Source: Sulfuricurvum sp.
Lineage (GTDB): Bacteria > Campylobacterota > Campylobacteria > Campylobacterales > Sulfurimonadaceae
DNA length: 43,371 nucleotides
Assembly: GCF_019163035.1 (NCBI RefSeq)
Contig: NZ_JAFLKV010000036.1
Coordinates: forward strand, 1 to 43,371
Direction of reading: 5' to 3'
A program made the translations under genes and the position numbers. Shown piece after piece: positions 1 through 8,748 of the stretch; positions within the stretch are counted from its first letter, which is position 1, and each line of letters starts with the position of its first letter. The notes beneath the pieces are model-generated. The model was not told where the DNA came from, ran no database searches, and worked only from the letters and a program-made list of their open reading frames with translations.

Positions 1-4
1 CGAT

Positions 5-1060
5 TTAATCAACTAGTATTGCTCTTAACTGTCTATACTTATAGATTATTTTTTCTCCAATACTCTCTACCTCTTCATGCGTCATTTTTCCAAATGAAAA
101 ACTGATCGCCATGCTAGCTTCTTCTGTTGAATACCCTATAACCTTCAAAATACGTGAGGGTTGAGATAATCCCAGAGAACAAAGCTCTCCGTTGGTTAAA
201 AAGATCCCTTCAAGTGCCATAGATCGGATCAAATCTCGGGCAAATATACCATCAAATCCGATATAACAGGTATTAGGGAGAGTCAAGCTAGGATTTATCA
301 TCAACTTCACTCTGCACCCAAGAGCATCTGTAATTTGCTTCACAAAACAATCTCGTATATTTCTTATGTGGTCATAAGAATCATTTGCCGATTTCATATA
401 CGTATGATAAAAATGATCATAAACTGTTAGATCGATAGCGGGGATCATATCTGAGAAATTACATTTACTGCAAAGGAAAACACCCGAATGTTTAAACGAA
501 CCCACTTTATAGCCCCAGACAAATGCCGCAAATACTTTGGGTGTGTTCTCAAGTTTCAACGCATTGCTTAAATCCAAAATTAGATGTTTCATGTCAAAAT
601 ATCGGTTAACTCTTTTCATTGACTCAATATAAAATGTATCTTCATCAACCGCACTGCACACTAAATAGCGAGCTCCGCGCTCTTTAGCCAAAGCCAAAGA
701 TTTTTCACACAGTCCACCCGCGGAATCAGCATCTATCCAGAGAACGGTACGCCCTGATTTTTCGAGAATTAGTCCTGCATGATAAAGATTATAAGGGAGC
801 TTTGAAGAAAAGGCGATGATCTCTTTTGACGGAACGGCCTGATCGATAAAAAAACTCACAGCAGTAGGCGAAAAATTACAAAATACTCCTTCGGAATATC
901 CGAAAGATGATGCGAAGGAGCGGTTTAAATTTTTTAAGAGTTCAAGACTTTCACCATCACCGCTGCGTAAGCGTATCCCTATGGGTGCGGATTCAAACGG
1001 CTGAAAGCTCGGTGCGTGGTTGACATCGAGACAATAGAGCTTTTTATGAGGCTGCAACAC
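5..1060 (-). CDS. Divergent NifS-like (aminotransferase class V) protein coupled to fdhD
   Basis: PLP fold-type I protein of the cysteine desulfurase/selenocysteine lyase group, 351 aa. The C-terminal third aligns with NifS/IscS: 'LTNGELCSLGLSQPS' carries the active-site-loop Cys (C294), and 'ISFSFGKMTHEEV' matches the family's closing motif. 'VWGYKVG' supplies the likely Schiff-base Lys (K185, with Tyr in place of the usual His before it), and D163 in 'LILDLSNAL' matches the PLP-binding Asp. The His that normally stacks on PLP appears replaced (Pro near residue 89) and the substrate-binding N-terminal region is poorly conserved. It starts at GTG (or the following TTG) inside the last codons of fdhD, overlapping by 17 bp, so translation is probably coupled. 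In E. coli, IscS hands sulfur to FdhD for the formate dehydrogenase cofactor; I infer this protein is a dedicated sulfur (or selenium) partner of FdhD. It could also be an inactive scaffold. Fold assignment is confident, role is inference. Confidence 0.7.
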   Translation of the reverse strand: MLQPHKKLYCLDVNHAPSFQPFESAPIGIRLRSGDGESLELLKNLNRSFASSFGYSEGVFCNFSPTAVSFFIDQAVPSKEIIAFSSKLPYNLYHAGLILEKSGRTVLWIDADSAGGLCEKSLALAKERGARYLVCSAVDEDTFYIESMKRVNRYFDMKHLILDLSNALKLENTPKVFAAFVWGYKVGSFKHSGVFLCSKCNFSDMIPAIDLTVYDHFYHTYMKSANDSYDHIRNIRDCFVKQITDALGCRVKLMINPSLTLPNTCYIGFDGIFARDLIRSMALEGIFLTNGELCSLGLSQPSRILKVIGYSTEEASMAISFSFGKMTHEEVESIGEKIIYKYRQLRAILVD

Positions 1061-1898
1061 ATACCTCTTCTATAACGCAGGGGGTCGAATCGGTTTGAAT
1101 CACCGTATGCGCGGTATCGACGCGTGAGGAGTGGGTATAGAGATTCATTTTACCCTCTCGTGCGAATCCGATCAACGTTATACCGTGAAGTTGGGCGGTT
1201 TTAATCCCCAACCGTGTCGGAGCCGCTTTGGAAATCACCATCGTGATACCGTGCATAACACATTTAACGACCATTTCCATTGAAAGTCTGCCGCTTACGA
1301 TTAAGAATGCGTCTTGGGTATCGGCGTGAGATAATCGGGCTTTGCCGATGACTTTATCGATAGCGTTGTGACGACCGACATCTTCCGCTTCGATCGCTTC
1401 ACCCTCTTGAAGTACCAATCGTGCTTTATGGACGCATCCGCTTTGGCGGAACAGTGCACTGCTACCGTAAAAACGATCCACTTCGTCAAACAGCATATCA
1501 ACGTTATAGCTAATGGTAGAGCGGTTAAACTCTTTGACAATTTTATCTTCCACATTCCCTGTCACACCGACACAGCATCCTGTGGTAAGGGTCTTCTCTT
1601 TAAAAAGGTTTTGAATATTCTCTTCATTAACTGATGCGTCAATATAAACCGATAAACCGTTATCGGAAATTCTTAAAGAATGGATATCTTCCACGTGAGT
1701 AATAACCCCCTCACTCATCAAGAATCCGACGATGTGAGCATCTTGATCCTGAGCAATCCCCATAACGGAGAGGAGTTTCATTCCGTTTAGATAAAAGTCG
1801 ATTCGCTCTTCGGCAATAATCTCATCTTCTTCAATCATCACTGAGCCGTTACGATACACTTTTTCGATAATCAATTTTTTAAGAACTTCTTGTGACAT
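1044..1898 (-). CDS. fdhD: Formate dehydrogenase accessory sulfurtransferase FdhD
   Basis: FdhD transfers sulfur from a cysteine desulfurase to the bis-MGD cofactor before it is inserted into formate dehydrogenase. The 284-aa protein has the family's hallmark stretches: a Cys pair in 'TTGCCVGVTG' (C108/C109), 'SGCVHKARL', 'EDVGRHNAIDKVIGKA', 'SGRLSMEMV' and 'SKAAPTRLGI'. Length is normal for the family. The ATG is preceded at a suitable distance by AGGG. It is the second-last gene of the fdh operon, separated from fdhC by about 50 bp that contain a strong hairpin, and its 3' end overlaps the NifS-like gene. The order fdhA-fdhB-fdhC-fdhD is the one known from Campylobacter and relatives. Confidence 0.96.
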   Translation of the reverse strand: MSQEVLKKLIIEKVYRNGSVMIEEDEIIAEERIDFYLNGMKLLSVMGIAQDQDAHIVGFLMSEGVITHVEDIHSLRISDNGLSVYIDASVNEENIQNLFKEKTLTTGCCVGVTGNVEDKIVKEFNRSTISYNVDMLFDEVDRFYGSSALFRQSGCVHKARLVLQEGEAIEAEDVGRHNAIDKVIGKARLSHADTQDAFLIVSGRLSMEMVVKCVMHGITMVISKAAPTRLGIKTAQLHGITLIGFAREGKMNLYTHSSRVDTAHTVIQTDSTPCVIEEVCVAAS

Positions 1899-1921
1899 GT
1901 CGATACCCTGTATATAAAATT

Positions 1922-1941
1922 GCGGAGGAAAAATCCTCCGC
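1922..1941 (-). terminator. Intercistronic hairpin between fdhC and fdhD (attenuator or processing site)
   Basis: A perfect 8-bp GC-rich stem (GCGGAGGA/TCCTCCGC) with a 4-nt loop sits in the gap after fdhC. On the transcribed minus strand it is followed by AATTTTATA, only a weak U tract. It may attenuate expression of fdhD and the NifS-like gene relative to the structural subunits, or stabilise the fdhABC transcript 3' end. A full terminator seems less likely because fdhD has no obvious promoter of its own. Confidence 0.5.
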
Positions 1942-1949
1942 TTGGAACA

Positions 1950-2897
1950 CTATTGTCGTCCCGCTTTTTTCAAATCATCCAATACATCCGGAGCAACTTG
2001 TTCGAGATATTCTCTCGGATAGCTGCCGCTCCATAGTCCTTTTAGATATCCTTTGACCGAAACCGCCGAAGCGTAGACGAAATCAAGGATAAAGAACATA
2101 ATCAGAACACTGGCACCGAAGTGTAGATAGAGCAATACACGTCGGAATTGAATAACATCCGCATGAGTCAATGAACTCGGATGCAATGTAATAATCATCG
2201 CACCGCTGAAACACAGTGCTGCCCCCATAGCGGCATAGAAAAACCAGATAACGCGCTTGGAAGGTTTAAAGCTTCCCGGCAAGAAATGGCGGAAAGTACT
2301 GTTCTTTCTCCACCCTTTCATATCTTTAGCCGCAATAACGGTAAAGACGAGCCAAACCGCGATCCATGCCAAACCGGTTAATTCATGGAATTCTCTCAAG
2401 ATACGAGGAATATCTCCCCCCTCAGAGCGTAAACCCCATGTAATATTGAATCCGGTCAATACGAGTATGGAAATCATTCCGATATTCAGCCAAATTACCG
2501 CTCGTTGGAACGATGTCAATACTTGAACCGTATCGTTAGGTCTCGTAATCGTCGGTGTTACCCGACCGTTTTTAATGTACAAAAAGACAAAAATCATAAT
2601 CTCGGCAAAAAATACATACCAGATATACTCTTGTCGCTCATTGCTCGCACGAATAATTTCAGGAGCAACCGTGTTATATGCCGGACCGAAAGCGGCATTT
2701 ATCATTTGCTCCAACTCTGAAGCGGGAGCAGTAAGTACACCGCTGGTATCACCGATCAGTGCATGCATCGTATATTGGATCAGGTAACCCCAATCCATAA
2801 TCATCAAAAATCCGACAAAAACGAATCCGACAACACCAAGCCCAAGAGCCGTTAGAATGTAGGCTTTATTACACTCCCAAAAAGTTTTACTTTCCAT
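1950..2897 (-). CDS. fdhC: Formate dehydrogenase cytochrome b subunit
   Basis: Membrane anchor of respiratory formate dehydrogenase that takes electrons from FdhB and reduces quinone through b hemes. The 315-aa sequence contains several hydrophobic helices, including residues about 14-35, 90-108, 135-155, 172-190, 215-235 and 252-275. Histidines lie in membrane-proximal positions ('REFHELTGL', 'YLHFGASV') typical of heme b ligands in this family. There is an N-terminal extension with an extra helix and a loop of about 50 residues before the conserved core, as in epsilonproteobacterial FdhC. Its start overlaps the end of fdhB by 11 bp, implying translational coupling. Placement after fdhA and fdhB fixes the assignment. 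Confidence 0.93.
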   Translation of the reverse strand: MESKTFWECNKAYILTALGLGVVGFVFVGFLMIMDWGYLIQYTMHALIGDTSGVLTAPASELEQMINAAFGPAYNTVAPEIIRASNERQEYIWYVFFAEIMIFVFLYIKNGRVTPTITRPNDTVQVLTSFQRAVIWLNIGMISILVLTGFNITWGLRSEGGDIPRILREFHELTGLAWIAVWLVFTVIAAKDMKGWRKNSTFRHFLPGSFKPSKRVIWFFYAAMGAALCFSGAMIITLHPSSLTHADVIQFRRVLLYLHFGASVLIMFFILDFVYASAVSVKGYLKGLWSGSYPREYLEQVAPDVLDDLKKAGRQ

Positions 2898-3483
2898 TGT
2901 TGTATGCCTCCCATCCGTATGGTTTCAACGATGTATTATCACCGCGTTTAGCAGTGCGATACTCATAAATCTTATCGACTTCAGAGGCATCGCCGGCAAT
3001 GAGCGCTTTGGTTGAACACATCGATGCACACATCGGGATTTTCCCCTCGGCGATACGGTTTTGTCCGTAATGTTCAAATTCATTCTCGCTGAGCGTTTCA
3101 TCCGGTCCACCGGCACAAAAGGTACATTTATCCATGACCCCTTTGACACCGAAGATACCTTCATGTCCAAACTGCGGAGCACCGAAAGGACATGCATAAA
3201 GGCAATAGCCGCATCCGATACATTTATCTTTGTCATGCAATACGATTCCGTCCGTTCGGATATAAAAACAATCCGTCGGACACACTTTTTGGCACGGTGC
3301 ATCGGAACAATGCATACATGCCACCGAGAGAGATTTCTGTTTACCTTCGATCCCCTCGTTAATGGTTATAACCCGTCGGCGATTCACGCCGACAGGAATT
3401 TCATGCGCTTCTTTACACGCGACGACACACCCGTTACAATCGATGCATCGGTAATCGTCACAATAAAATTTCATACGTGACAT
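2887..3483 (-). CDS. fdhB: Formate dehydrogenase iron-sulfur subunit
   Basis: Electron-transfer subunit carrying four [4Fe-4S] clusters between the catalytic subunit and cytochrome b. The 198 aa contain the expected cysteine groups: 'CIDCNGCVVACKEAH', 'CMHCSDAPCQKVCPT', 'CIGCGYCLYACPFG', and 'CTFC...PMCASMC' distributed through the protein. It lacks the C-terminal membrane helix seen in E. coli FdnH, so it is peripheral, held by FdhC on the periplasmic side. The ATG follows a purine-rich AGGGGGG ribosome site only 12 bp after the fdhA stop. The 3' end overlaps fdhC. Confidence 0.95.
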   Translation of the reverse strand: MSRMKFYCDDYRCIDCNGCVVACKEAHEIPVGVNRRRVITINEGIEGKQKSLSVACMHCSDAPCQKVCPTDCFYIRTDGIVLHDKDKCIGCGYCLYACPFGAPQFGHEGIFGVKGVMDKCTFCAGGPDETLSENEFEHYGQNRIAEGKIPMCASMCSTKALIAGDASEVDKIYEYRTAKRGDNTSLKPYGWEAYNNGK

Positions 3484-3495
3484 TTATCAGCCCCC

Positions 3496-6336
3496 CTACG
3501 CTTTTTCAATACGCACGAGCGTACATTTGGTTTCAGGGCAAGCGGTGACAATGTCATACCCGTAACTTGTAACCTGATTCGAGTTTTCTCCGAGCGCATA
3601 CGGTGCAGTCCCCTTCGGATATTTGTCTACGAGGCTTTTACCGCTCCATAGACCCGAAAAGTTTTGCGGCATGAAAATATCCGTTTCAGCGACCGAATAA
3701 CTGTAGACCGCTTTGACTTTAATCTTACCTTCGCCCGTTCCATGTACCCAAATCATGTCACCGTTATCAACCCCATATTTTTTGGCGAGTGTCGGATGGA
3801 TATGTGCGTACATTTCCCCCGCTAGTTCGGCCAAATATTTTGAGGCTCGAGTTTCGGTTCCCGTACCCATGTGTTCAACAATACGTCCTGTGACCACATT
3901 GATCGGGAAATCCGCAACCCAGTTTTGTTTGTTCTGCTCACTGGCGTAACGAATGTTCGTACGATAGTGATCTTTTTTGTCTTCAAACGTCGGATATTTG
4001 GCAACCAAATCTTGACGGAAGCTGTGAAGCGGTTCACGGTGTTTAGGAAGTTGGTCAGCCCAATCCCATGCACGTGCTCTCGCTTTTCCGTTTCCGTACG
4101 GACATAGTCCTGCTTCCAACGCTTTGTTAACCAGAATATACGTATTATCGTTTTTCCAGTTTTTACCTTTGACTTTCTCTTTTTCTTCAGCCGTTAACGT
4201 GATGCCGAAAGATTCGATATTGTCTGCGGTAATTTCAAGATGCCCGCCTTTGAATCGTGAACCGGCCGGTTCATTAACCGCAAGCAATGTTTGTCCATTT
4301 TTCTCAGCGACAACCACTGGCTTGCCATCAGGTCCCTTGTCCGTCCATCCTGCACGGAATCCCATACCACCTTCCATAACCGAAACATCGGTTCGGTACA
4401 TGATCGGAGTTCCCGGGTGTTTATCACTCCAGCACGGCCACGGCAATCCGTAATACTCACCCTCAACCACACCGGAGCCTCTTAGAGTAAGCGGATCAAA
4501 CAGCGCCCAATTCTCTTGTTGGCGTTTCATACGTTCCGGTGTTACCCCTTGAAGACCGATTGTTTTGACGGCACGGTTAAACTCTCTTGTCGCATCTTCC
4601 GGCCATTCATAACTCGGTTTACCGTTTTTCAACGAACGGGTAAATTCTTCATAGAATCCGAGTCGTTTTGCAAATTCAAATAAAATTTCGTGGTCTTCTT
4701 TTGCTTCATACAAAGGTTTCACAACCTGTGAACGCCATTGATAACTGCGATTTGTCGCCGCTACCGAACCTGAACTTTCAACTTGGCTGGCTGCCGGAAG
4801 CAAGAACATATTATCGGTACGATCGGTAATAACCGCCGCATCATTGACATACGGATCGATAAAGACGACCAAATCTAGTTTGTCTAACGCTTCTTTCGTT
4901 TTATGGGTCATTGTAATGGTTGAAATACCGTTCCCGATACAAATCAACGCTTTGAGCGGTGTACCCGCATTGTTTGCGGCATTCTCATCATCAATAACAC
5001 CCCAAGGCCATGTAGAGAGGGCAAACCCTTTTTTCTCCATCATATCTTTGGTTTTAAATCGACCTTTTAACCATTCGTAATCGACTTGCCATTGTCCTGA
5101 ATAATATTTCCAAGACCCCTCATTGATCGGGTAGTATCCCGGCAAAATGTCGGATAGATTGGCCATATCACTCGCCCCTTGAACATTATCATGTCCGCGA
5201 AGAATGTTACATCCGCCACCCACTTTTCCGATATTTCCGAGGAACATTTGCATAATAGGCCCTAAACGGGTATTGCTCGTTCCGATCGTATGCTGCGTCC
5301 ATCCCTGATTCCAGATCAAACAACCCGGGGAATTTTCTGCAAAGAGTTTCACCACTTCAAGGAATTTTTCCGCTGTACATCCACACACATTCGCAACGAC
5401 GTCCGGCGTATACTGTTCTGCTTCGACAACAATGGATTCCCAATCGAAAACACGCTCATCCAAATATTGCTTGTCATGCAAGTTGTTTTTAACAATGTAA
5501 CGGATCATTCCGTATAAAAATGCGATATCGGTTCCGGTTCGAATACGTGCAAACAAATCCGCATGCGCAGATGTTTTAGTATATCTCGGATCGATCGAAA
5601 TAATTTTCGCACCGTTCTCTTTGCCTTTTAGAATGTGTTGCATTCCGACAGGGTGATTGACCGCAGGATTAGCTCCCATAATCAAAATAACTTTCGAATT
5701 TTGCATATCTCCCAGATGGTTGGTCATACCGCCATACCCAAGTGTATTCGCCACACCGGCGACTGTAGGGCTATGTCAGATACGAGCCTGATGATCGATA
5801 TTATTCGTTCCCATAAACGCGGCAAATTTGCGGATATAGTACGATTGCTCGTTCGATACTTTGGCTGACCCGAGCATCATGATGCTATCAGGTCCATATT
5901 TTTTTTGAAGAGCTTGAATTTGTGCACTGACCGAATCAAGTGCTTCATCCCATCCAATACGTTCCCAAACACCGTCTTTTTTGACTGTCGGGTAGCGTAA
6001 ACGATTGGTTGAACGCACTTTATCGATCAGGTCAGCACCTTTACAGCAATGACCGCCGAGACTTACAGGATGCTCTTGGGCAACCTCTTGTCTTACCCAG
6101 ACACCGTCTTTTACTTCCGCAATAATTCCGCATCCGACCGAGCAGTGGGTACAAATAGTTTTCACTTTTTTTGAACCCGGATAAGCTTCTTTCAGCTGAC
6201 TCGGCGTTGCTTTGACAACTGGTTCACTTGCTGAGCAAACAGCAACTGCACCGATCGAAGTGAGAGCACCCATTTTTAAAAATGAGCGGCGCCCAATCTT
6301 CGAATTCAACAATTCCGTTGAGTTTCTTGGACTCAT
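3496..6336 (-). CDS. fdhA: Selenocysteine-containing formate dehydrogenase catalytic subunit
   Basis: Catalytic Mo/W-bisMGD subunit that oxidises formate to CO2. The ORF track splits it at an in-frame TGA (5776-5778), but the reading frame continues without change as 'HQARI-U-HSPTVAG', the classic active-site context, so the TGA is read as selenocysteine (U187). Full length is 946 aa. A Tat signal ('GRRSFLKM', residues 15-22) directs periplasmic export. An N-terminal [4Fe-4S] site is formed by 'CTHCSVGC' (C62, C65, C69) and 'GGHCCKG' (C97/98). The adjacent His188 is the usual catalytic partner. The start ATG has an AAGGAGA site 5-6 nt upstream. tRNA-Sec, selA, selB and selD all occur in this window, and a SECIS hairpin follows the UGA. 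The 752-aa ORF in the track is only the part after the Sec codon. Confidence 0.97.
5733..5778 (-). promoter_or_regulatory. Bacterial SECIS element of fdhA
   Basis: Starting right after the UGA, the mRNA folds with an outer stem CATA(g)CCC/GGGTATG that has one bulged G. It also has an apical stem TCGCC/GGCGA closing a GGTGT loop. The apical GGU lies exactly 18 nt after the UGA, the same distance as in E. coli fdhF, where the loop GGUCU is bound by the SelB C-terminal domain. Sequence and spacing are seen directly; SelB binding is inferred from the family. Confidence 0.88.
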
Positions 6337-6357
6337 TCGTTCTCCTTTTCTTTAAAA

Positions 6358-6573
6358 TTAGAGGGCAGATTTATAAAATTTGTCCCAATATTCCGTTTTA
6401 GTGTAGAGTGTTTCATCTTTGCGGGAATTCCCGACAGCTACCCCATCACCTTCGGTGTGTTCACCCCGATGGCGACTGGGGTGCGTCGCGGTGATCAAGC
6501 CTAAACTCCCCGCCGCAACAACGCCTCCGATCCCTAACCGTTTGAGAAAATCTCGTCGTCCGTTAGTGTCCAT
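6358..6573 (-). CDS. Small Tat-signal protein of formate dehydrogenase operons
   Basis: A 71-aa protein with a twin-arginine signal ('GRRDFLKRLG', residues 5-14) and a hydrophobic stretch rich in Gly, Val and Ala (about 15-27). A short tail ends in 'WDKFYKSAL'. It matches the family described as 'formate dehydrogenase region TAT target', found next to fdhA in Campylobacter (the Cj1513c position) and relatives. No catalytic residues are visible, and its function is unknown. It may be a small periplasmic subunit or an export/assembly factor for FdhA. The ATG has an excellent GGAAAGGAGG ribosome site. It lies 21 bp upstream of fdhA in the same operon. Confidence 0.85.
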   Translation of the reverse strand: MDTNGRRDFLKRLGIGGVVAAGSLGLITATHPSRHRGEHTEGDGVAVGNSRKDETLYTKTEYWDKFYKSAL

Positions 6574-6587
6574 TGTTACCTCCTTTC

Positions 6588-7169
6588 CTAAGATAAATAG
6601 AATTCAAAATATGATTTTTCAAATGCGATAAAAAGGGCGAGAAACGAAGCACACTCTTGGTAAAAGTCAGCTCGGTTACTGTTGAACTGCGCATCGATGA
6701 ATCCGCCGATATAGGGCTCTATAACACTTTGAAAGAGTTTCTTCTGCAACGGGCTATGTCCATCGTTGAGCAAGCTGGCGGAAAGACCGAACAATATTCC
6801 GGCTTCATCTTCCCCGACACACACGAAATCGGCTTTAATATATCCCGCTTCACACATAATCTCTTTGGTCATAATTGTCGGCATTCCGAGTTCGCGTTCA
6901 TCATGATAATAGGACATAGATGAATTGATAAAATCACCAAACGGGAGATTAAAGAGGACATGGGCTTCACGCGCTACCTCGTCTTTATTATCCTGCAATG
7001 AGGTGATCATACGATCGGTGTATTCCTTGATCCCCTCTGCAAACGGGGATTCACTGACGGCACGTAGTACCGTGAGGATCGATTCCGAATCTTTCTCTAC
7101 CCCTTCGTTTCGGTATAACGAACCTAAGACAGTGTAAATTGCGGCTCTGGCGCCTACTAGCGATTCCAT
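6588..7169 (-). CDS. TorD/DmsD-family molybdoenzyme chaperone
   Basis: Cytoplasmic chaperone that would bind the FdhA Tat signal and hold the protein until cofactor and Fe-S insertion are complete. The 193-aa all-helical sequence has the family layout: 'ARAAIYTVLGSLYR' at the N-terminus, 'HVLFNLPFG' with an aromatic-rich stretch around residues 85-105, and 'FYQECASFLALFIAFEKSYF' at the end. Its position between a ferredoxin gene and the Tat-targeted fdh genes matches Cj1514c in Campylobacter jejuni. Its ATG overlaps the stop of the ferredoxin gene (TAATG) with AAGGAAGG upstream, so the two are translationally coupled. Confidence 0.85.
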   Translation of the reverse strand: MESLVGARAAIYTVLGSLYRNEGVEKDSESILTVLRAVSESPFAEGIKEYTDRMITSLQDNKDEVAREAHVLFNLPFGDFINSSMSYYHDERELGMPTIMTKEIMCEAGYIKADFVCVGEDEAGILFGLSASLLNDGHSPLQKKLFQSVIEPYIGGFIDAQFNSNRADFYQECASFLALFIAFEKSYFEFYLS

Positions 7170-8671
7170 TAATATCCTTCCTTAGCGCCATTGTCAAAAT
7201 GATCTTTGAGCATTAGTTTCGGCTTACACTCCGCACAGCAGTAGAGGGTTCGCGTTTTAACATCATCCCACATCAATGAAGCAAACATACCCGCCACTTT
7301 AGCAATGGCCTTTTCCGTTGCAAACGGCTTACCGCATTCAACACAGCAAAACACTTCGTCTTTGGCAACCGCCGAAAAGGTTACATAGCTCTCCTCTTCT
7401 CTAAAACGCCCCGGTACTAAAGTAATGGAGTGTTCAGGACAGGTACTCTCGCAATGACCGCATCCGGTACACAATGCCGGATTAAGGGCAAGAGATTGAT
7501 TCTGTGGTTGTGCTTGGAAAGCACCGCTTTTGCACACATAGGCACATCCCATGCACAAAGTACATTTGTCATCAACATACAAATCATTAAAAAGTGAATG
7601 TTGCAATGTATACACGTTGTTGCTATATCCTTTTAAAGACGCCAACCCTTCACTCACTGCCATACGAAGAGGTAAATTGTTCAATCGTCTAGCAAGCGGT
7701 GTAAAACGTTTAGAATGGCGCGATGCTGAAACGATATCTCCGATCACATCGCCGCCGAAGCGTTCAAAGATACGGTTCACATTACAAATTGCCACTTGGG
7801 TAGATACCGGCAGCGCTGTTATATCCGGAAAGTAAACGTCTCCTCCAGATTTGAGAACCATTAACGAGAGATAAAGTTCATTGAGAAGAGAATAATTCGG
7901 AACGCTGAGTATCACTGTTTCGCTGTAGAGAGGTGAAGAGAGTTTCATCAAATCGGCATCGGTCGCAACGAGAACACCGTAACCTTCGCTATTTTCCAAC
8001 GCAGCGATTAACCCCGCAACATTAAAACGGGAATTTTGGATGGCTCCGGATGGGCATACCGCAACACACGAACCGCATTCTGTACAGTCGCTTAGACGTA
8101 AATGGATGGTTTTTGCCTCTGTATCTTCGACAAGAGCGGAATACTCACAGCTATCCAGACAGGCACGACATGCAGGCAAATCTTTGGAAGCGTAATCGCA
8201 TTGCCCTTCTGTGAAAAGAAGGCTTTTTGTAAAGGTGGTTTTGGTTGCTCTGGCAGTAAGTTGGGGAGCAACACGTGATAAATTACCGTGAATCTCAATC
8301 GCATCGTATTTAAGCCATGGATTATTGTCTCCGCAGTAAATTAAAGAGGATGCAGGATAGCTAACGATCTCGTTACCCGCTCGAACATTTACATGATAAT
8401 CGCCGGCACGTCCTTCAATCCGAACAATTTTAGAAGCATCGACAACTTGTACATTGAACCCTTCGTCTAAAGACCCTATCAAACTGTAAGTACCGTCGTT
8501 TATCAGAACAATAGAGTGTTGATTATTTAGAGGATACGAGAAGTCAAGCGTATTATCAAATAAAGTGTCATCCACACTCTGTTGAATACGAATCAGTTTA
8601 TCTTTATAAGTATCAGGTGAGTTTTCTAATAAATACATACAGGCGTATGTCATAGCGCTATAATCGGTCAT
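7169..8671 (-). CDS. Polyferredoxin heading the formate dehydrogenase operon
   Basis: A 500-aa cytoplasmic iron-sulfur protein. Cysteine groups suggest four [4Fe-4S] clusters: C168-x2-C-x3-C with an earlier Cys (C158), 'CTECGSCVAVCP' (196-207), 'CTLCMGCAYVC' and 'CTGCGHCESTCP' (about 370-415). A C-terminal pair 'CCVECGKPF' and 'CCAECKPK' looks like a zinc or additional metal site. The first 150 residues and the segment between the two ferredoxin blocks resemble no domain I can name with certainty. It has no signal peptide, so it stays in the cytoplasm, opposite the periplasmic FdhABC. It might serve cofactor or cluster assembly, or a soluble electron branch. It is the first gene of the operon, with AAAGGA before the ATG and two 17-bp operators upstream. 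Confidence 0.85.
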   Translation of the reverse strand: MTDYSAMTYACMYLLENSPDTYKDKLIRIQQSVDDTLFDNTLDFSYPLNNQHSIVLINDGTYSLIGSLDEGFNVQVVDASKIVRIEGRAGDYHVNVRAGNEIVSYPASSLIYCGDNNPWLKYDAIEIHGNLSRVAPQLTARATKTTFTKSLLFTEGQCDYASKDLPACRACLDSCEYSALVEDTEAKTIHLRLSDCTECGSCVAVCPSGAIQNSRFNVAGLIAALENSEGYGVLVATDADLMKLSSPLYSETVILSVPNYSLLNELYLSLMVLKSGGDVYFPDITALPVSTQVAICNVNRIFERFGGDVIGDIVSASRHSKRFTPLARRLNNLPLRMAVSEGLASLKGYSNNVYTLQHSLFNDLYVDDKCTLCMGCAYVCKSGAFQAQPQNQSLALNPALCTGCGHCESTCPEHSITLVPGRFREEESYVTFSAVAKDEVFCCVECGKPFATEKAIAKVAGMFASLMWDDVKTRTLYCCAECKPKLMLKDHFDNGAKEGY

Positions 8672-8719
8672 AAAAATCCTTTGTCGTGTATTACGATCAG
8701 ATTTTTGCCAACGTGTAGC

Positions 8720-8734
8720 GATACAGCCTGTATC
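8720..8734. promoter_or_regulatory. 15-bp perfect palindrome in the fdh operon leader
   Basis: GATACAGCCTGTATC reads identically on both strands except for its centre base. It lies 14 bp downstream (in the direction of transcription) of the 17-bp operator at 8749 and about 50 bp before the polyferredoxin start. A palindrome of the same size and similar AGCCT centre follows the operator in front of the diiron operon (18992). It could be a second protein site or a 5' mRNA hairpin. Confidence 0.4.
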
Positions 8735-8748
8735 TTTTTGGGCAATAA

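Noticed and set aside
4124-4453. Plus-strand ORFs inside fdhA and similar antisense ORFs across the window
   Set aside because: They are shadows of well-supported genes on the other strand and show no recognisable domains or ribosome sites.
5755-5778. Premature stop or frameshift splitting fdhA into two ORFs
   Set aside because: The frame is unbroken, the context is the canonical FdhA Sec site, a SECIS hairpin follows, and tRNA-Sec, selA, selB and selD are present.
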